Notes under the pieces: model-generated
The model's input: the letters and a program-made list of their open reading frames with translations, nothing else
What the model was told of the DNA's origin: nothing
Databases searched by the model: none
Part shown: in pieces, positions 6,024 to 7,965 of the stretch
How positions within the stretch are numbered: position 1 is the stretch's first letter
How the letters are laid out: each line of letters starts with the position of its first letter
NCBI GenBank assembly: GCA_965646165.1
Contig: CBFFYP010000118.1
Span: 1-7,965 of the forward strand
Direction: 5' to 3'
DNA: 7,965 nt
From: MGBC114844 sp910585855
Lineage (GTDB): Bacteria > Bacillota > Clostridia > Lachnospirales > Lachnospiraceae
Program-made: the position numbers and the translations under genes

Positions 6024-6061
6024 ATTCGGCAGGGTGGATTACTCTGCCCACTCCGCCGAAT
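6024..6061 (-). terminator. Terminator of the exporter gene
   Basis: ATTCGGC (6024-6030) pairs with GCCGAAT (6055-6061), continued inward by GG/CC and GTGG (6034-6037) with CCAC (6048-6051) across single-base bulges. Read minus, the stem ends in ATTTTGATG, a short T run, and lies 32 nt past the stop at 6093. It separates this unit from the motor operon promoter at 5946-5974. Confidence 0.55.
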
Positions 6062-6092
6062 CAAGTATAAACAAAAACAACTGCCAACTATT

Positions 6093-7094
6093 CTAGAATC
6101 TAGCGTCCCCTGCCATATTTTTTACCTGATGCTGCCGTACAAACTCATTTTTCAATTTTAAAAATTCTTCTAATTGCTTTAAAATATAAAATAAAACAGC
6201 TCTTGCCTCAAACTCTTCTCTGCTTTTTGGCATCTCCTCTTTTTCCATTCCTTTTAATATCTGTTTTAATCCATCCAAAAGCCCCTGTACATCATTATCC
6301 CGATGATATTCTTTTGAAATTCTTCCCATATATTCTGCTACAAAAGCTGCCTGTTTTGGAAGCATTTCAATCATTCCAACACTTCGATAAATATCTTCCA
6401 GTTCCATACTCTGCTTCTGCCTCATTTCCACATAATCCAATTCAAATGTAGAAGTTCCAAATACCGAATTATTAAAATTGCGAGCTGCACAATTTCTAGC
6501 CGCTTCTAATTTTTTATTTAAACAACCAAAACAAGTATTTGCATATTCATTGCTGTCCTCATCTCCAAGTTTTACCGCCATATGCCCCAAAATCTTTTTC
6601 ATTTCATTATCTGCAATATTAATTAAATTTGCCAATTCTTGATCTCTCTGTTTTAAAAGCAGCATATTTACCAATATTCCAAGTGTTGTTCCAATCAAAA
6701 ACAGCATCGTTTCATTATAGAGCCACTGTGTACTCATAGACTGTTCAATTAAAAAATGAGAAACCAATACAGAAGCCACTGTCATTGACTCCGGCCAAAA
6801 CATAACACATAAAAAGATAAAAATAAAAATATAAATCCCATAAGCCCAAAGACTGTATCCTAATAGTGAAAAAAGCACGGCTGCCATACAAACCGAACTA
6901 AGATAAGATAATGCCCGCCGAATTGCTGTCTGCAATGTCTGTTTTTTTGTATCCTGAATCGTTAAAATCGTAATAATTCCTGCTGTTGTATAATATTTTA
7001 ATTGAAATAAATTTGCAATTAAAATTGCCAGCATACAGGCAGCGGCTATCTTAACTGCCTTTGCCAGTTTTTCTTTTTCTATTCCTCTCTCCAC
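6093..7094 (-). CDS. ArAE_1 (FUSC-like) family integral membrane protein, putative exporter
   Basis: A 333-aa protein resembling the Firmicute aromatic acid exporter family (ArAE_1, formerly DUF939). The N-terminal half holds about six hydrophobic helices (roughly 12-30, 34-46, 62-79, 82-100, 104-115, 128-148), including the QDTKKQTLQTAIRR loop typical of the family between TM2 and TM3. From about 150 the protein is cytoplasmic and helical, matching the ArAE_1 C-terminal domain. Family members are thought to export organic acids; no substrate can be told here. The start is GTG at 7094, since AAAGGA lies about 10 nt upstream and the frame has no better start near TM1. It follows the LURP-one-like gene by 37 nt, probably on the same transcript, and is followed by a terminator-like hairpin. 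Confidence 0.78.
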   Translation of the reverse strand: MERGIEKEKLAKAVKIAAACMLAILIANLFQLKYYTTAGIITILTIQDTKKQTLQTAIRRALSYLSSVCMAAVLFSLLGYSLWAYGIYIFIFIFLCVMFWPESMTVASVLVSHFLIEQSMSTQWLYNETMLFLIGTTLGILVNMLLLKQRDQELANLINIADNEMKKILGHMAVKLGDEDSNEYANTCFGCLNKKLEAARNCAARNFNNSVFGTSTFELDYVEMRQKQSMELEDIYRSVGMIEMLPKQAAFVAEYMGRISKEYHRDNDVQGLLDGLKQILKGMEKEEMPKSREEFEARAVLFYILKQLEEFLKLKNEFVRQHQVKNMAGDARF

Positions 7095-7131
7095 TCTTTC
7101 ACTATCCTTTCTGCTTTATTTTTTACAGATT

Positions 7132-7602
7132 CTAACTATTACTACAATTTGCCGCATCAATTGCAATCACTAAAAGCAAAGCGGAAATCTCGTCTTCAGG
7201 CTCTTGGATATCCAATATATAAGTATCTCCCCAATGCAAAAGTTCTTTTGAAATATGTACGATCGTCTTGTTCCCGCTTACTACATCATAGTCCCAACCC
7301 CAAAAATTTCCTTCTACAGTCCAGTTATTATAATCAATCTTATATCTTGGCTTAAAAAACGCAACCTGCTTTTCTATCTGTCCTACGATTCTTCCGCCAA
7401 TTATTACCTCAAACTTAGGCAGAAAAGTAAGTACTTTTTCTTGTATCATCCCGATTTCTCTCTGCATGGTATTATAAATATGGATCTTATGTCCAATCGA
7501 AAAAAACTCTGCCTTTACAAAATATTTGCTTTCCCCATTTCCATTATAGACATCATAAGTATCTGTCCAAGAAAATACCCGCTGCTTAATCAATAACCTC
7601 AT
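7132..7602 (-). CDS. LURP-one/YxjI-like (tubby C-terminal-like) protein
   Basis: A 156-aa soluble protein: MRLLIKQRVFSWTDTYDVYN, then VKAEFFSIGHKIHIYN, then FEVIIGGRIVGQIEKQVAFFKPRYKIDY and WTVEGNFWGWDYDV. The successive short beta strands, the YxVYNGNGE start and the KPRYxIDYNNWxVEGNF motif are those of the LOR family (DUF567, YxjI), a tubby-like beta barrel with no defined biochemical role in bacteria. Length is normal for the family. ATG at 7602 is preferred over an in-frame TTG at 7623; AAGGG at 7612-7616 is 9 nt upstream. It is first in a likely two-gene operon with the ArAE_1 protein. Confidence 0.75.
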   Translation of the reverse strand: MRLLIKQRVFSWTDTYDVYNGNGESKYFVKAEFFSIGHKIHIYNTMQREIGMIQEKVLTFLPKFEVIIGGRIVGQIEKQVAFFKPRYKIDYNNWTVEGNFWGWDYDVVSGNKTIVHISKELLHWGDTYILDIQEPEDEISALLLVIAIDAANCSNS

Positions 7603-7645
7603 CTCTTCTGTCCCTTTCTGCAACTTCTTTTACTCTTTCTCTATT

Positions 7646-7674
7646 AGTATAACATGGGATAGAAGTAAGAACAA
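7646..7674 (-). promoter_or_regulatory. Promoter of the LURP-one/exporter unit
   Basis: On minus, TTGTTC (7674-7669), 17-bp spacer, TATACT (7651-7646). The -10 is good and the -35 half-matching. A transcript would start near 7639, about 37 nt ahead of ATG 7602. Confidence 0.5.
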
Positions 7675-7699
7675 GGATTATTTGATCCTGCTTCAATAC

Positions 7700-7956
7700 G
7701 TTGGAGGGAGGACGCCAGATTCGAAAACGGTGGGCAGCCTGCTGTTCCGGCTTCCAAAAAGCAAGAAGTTCTAAGACTTCTGCCTTTTCTTTCATCCAGC
7801 CGTACAGACCGGGGCGCAATTCGCCCTCCTTTCAACCGAAACGAAACGAATGTAAGGAAGGATGTTACCATCCAAAAGACAGCTTCTTCCCTATTCTCCG
7901 GGCTAAACACGCCCCTTTTTTTTCACACCCTGCATAGAAGCAGGATGTGAAAAAAA
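7700..7956 (+). ncRNA. Candidate structured RNA element, right copy
   Basis: Counterpart of the left element in inverted orientation. In order on plus: GGACGCCAGA (7710-7719), a small AGAAGT/ACTTCT hairpin, GGGCG/CGCCC with loop CAATT (7812-7826), GGATG/CATCC (7860-7873, read on the minus sense its loop is GTAA, a GNRA type), GGGC/GCCC (7900-7914) followed by T8, and a terminal hairpin 7917-7956 whose T and A runs pair and flank CACA/TGTG and CCTGC/GCAGG. At the terminal hairpin the left copy has GCATA/TACGC where this copy has CACA/TGTG, so both arms changed together. The GNRA loop argues for the minus sense and the T8 run for plus; strand is open. The frame open here on minus is an artefact. 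The element probably continues past the window end. Confidence 0.45.
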
Positions 7957-7965
7957 TCTTAGGTT

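Noticed and set aside
7586..7819. Open minus-strand frame in the right element (and 45-266 on minus in the left)
   Set aside because: The two copies do not keep a common reading frame, no RBS is visible, and the conserved features are hairpins.
1..7965. The inverted elements at both ends as terminal repeats of one large transposon carrying the motor operon
   Set aside because: The copies are much diverged, no transposase or target duplication is visible, and housekeeping-type genes lie between. Independent copies of a repeat family fit better.
1..7965. CRISPR array, tRNA or rRNA genes
   Set aside because: No evenly spaced direct repeats and no cloverleaf or rRNA-like segments were seen on either strand.

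Overview
The window looks like chromosome of a low-to-moderate GC Firmicute of the class Clostridia, most likely Lachnospiraceae or a relative. The evidence is AT-rich intergenic DNA, A/T-ending codons, strong AGGAG-type ribosome binding sites, sigma-A-like promoters, and the types of protein encoded (Tad-like ATPase cluster, ArAE_1 exporter, LURP-one/YxjI protein). No taxonomic marker gene is present, so this placement is inference.

Layout from left to right. At about 40-300 lies a copy of a structured element; a second copy in opposite orientation lies at about 7700-7956. The two are diverged but share hairpins, an identical 32-nt block and a paired-arm substitution pattern, so I call them candidate structured RNAs, family unknown. 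Directly against the left copy is a 3'-truncated subtilase (S8) start (431-309, minus) that keeps its promoter and RBS. From 500 to 1290 there is only one small plus-strand ORF (807-983), two or three hairpins with a terminator ahead of it, an 18-bp-arm hairpin (1017-1069), and a remarkable 24-bp-arm inverted repeat enclosing about 110 nt (1112-1269).

The centre is a tightly packed minus-strand operon (5840 to 1293) of four genes behind a good promoter (-35 TTTACA, 17 bp, -10 TATACT): a MinD/TadZ-like protein with a degenerate P-loop that apparently starts at ACG, a second TadZ/CpaE-like protein that also lacks the P-loop lysine, a TadA/CpaF-type ATPase with an intact Walker A, and one long membrane protein that looks like a TadB-TadC pair in a single chain. 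This is the inner-membrane motor of a Tad/type IVb pilus-like or secretion machine. No Flp pilin, prepilin peptidase, TadE/F pseudopilin or outer component is in the window.

To the right, a two-gene minus-strand unit encodes a LURP-one/YxjI-like protein (7602-7132) and an ArAE_1 family membrane protein (7094-6093), with a promoter at 7646-7674 and a terminator-like hairpin at 6024-6061. The most unusual points are the ACG start, the paired structured elements at both flanks, the stem-enclosed element just downstream of the motor operon, and the truncated subtilase against one of the elements.
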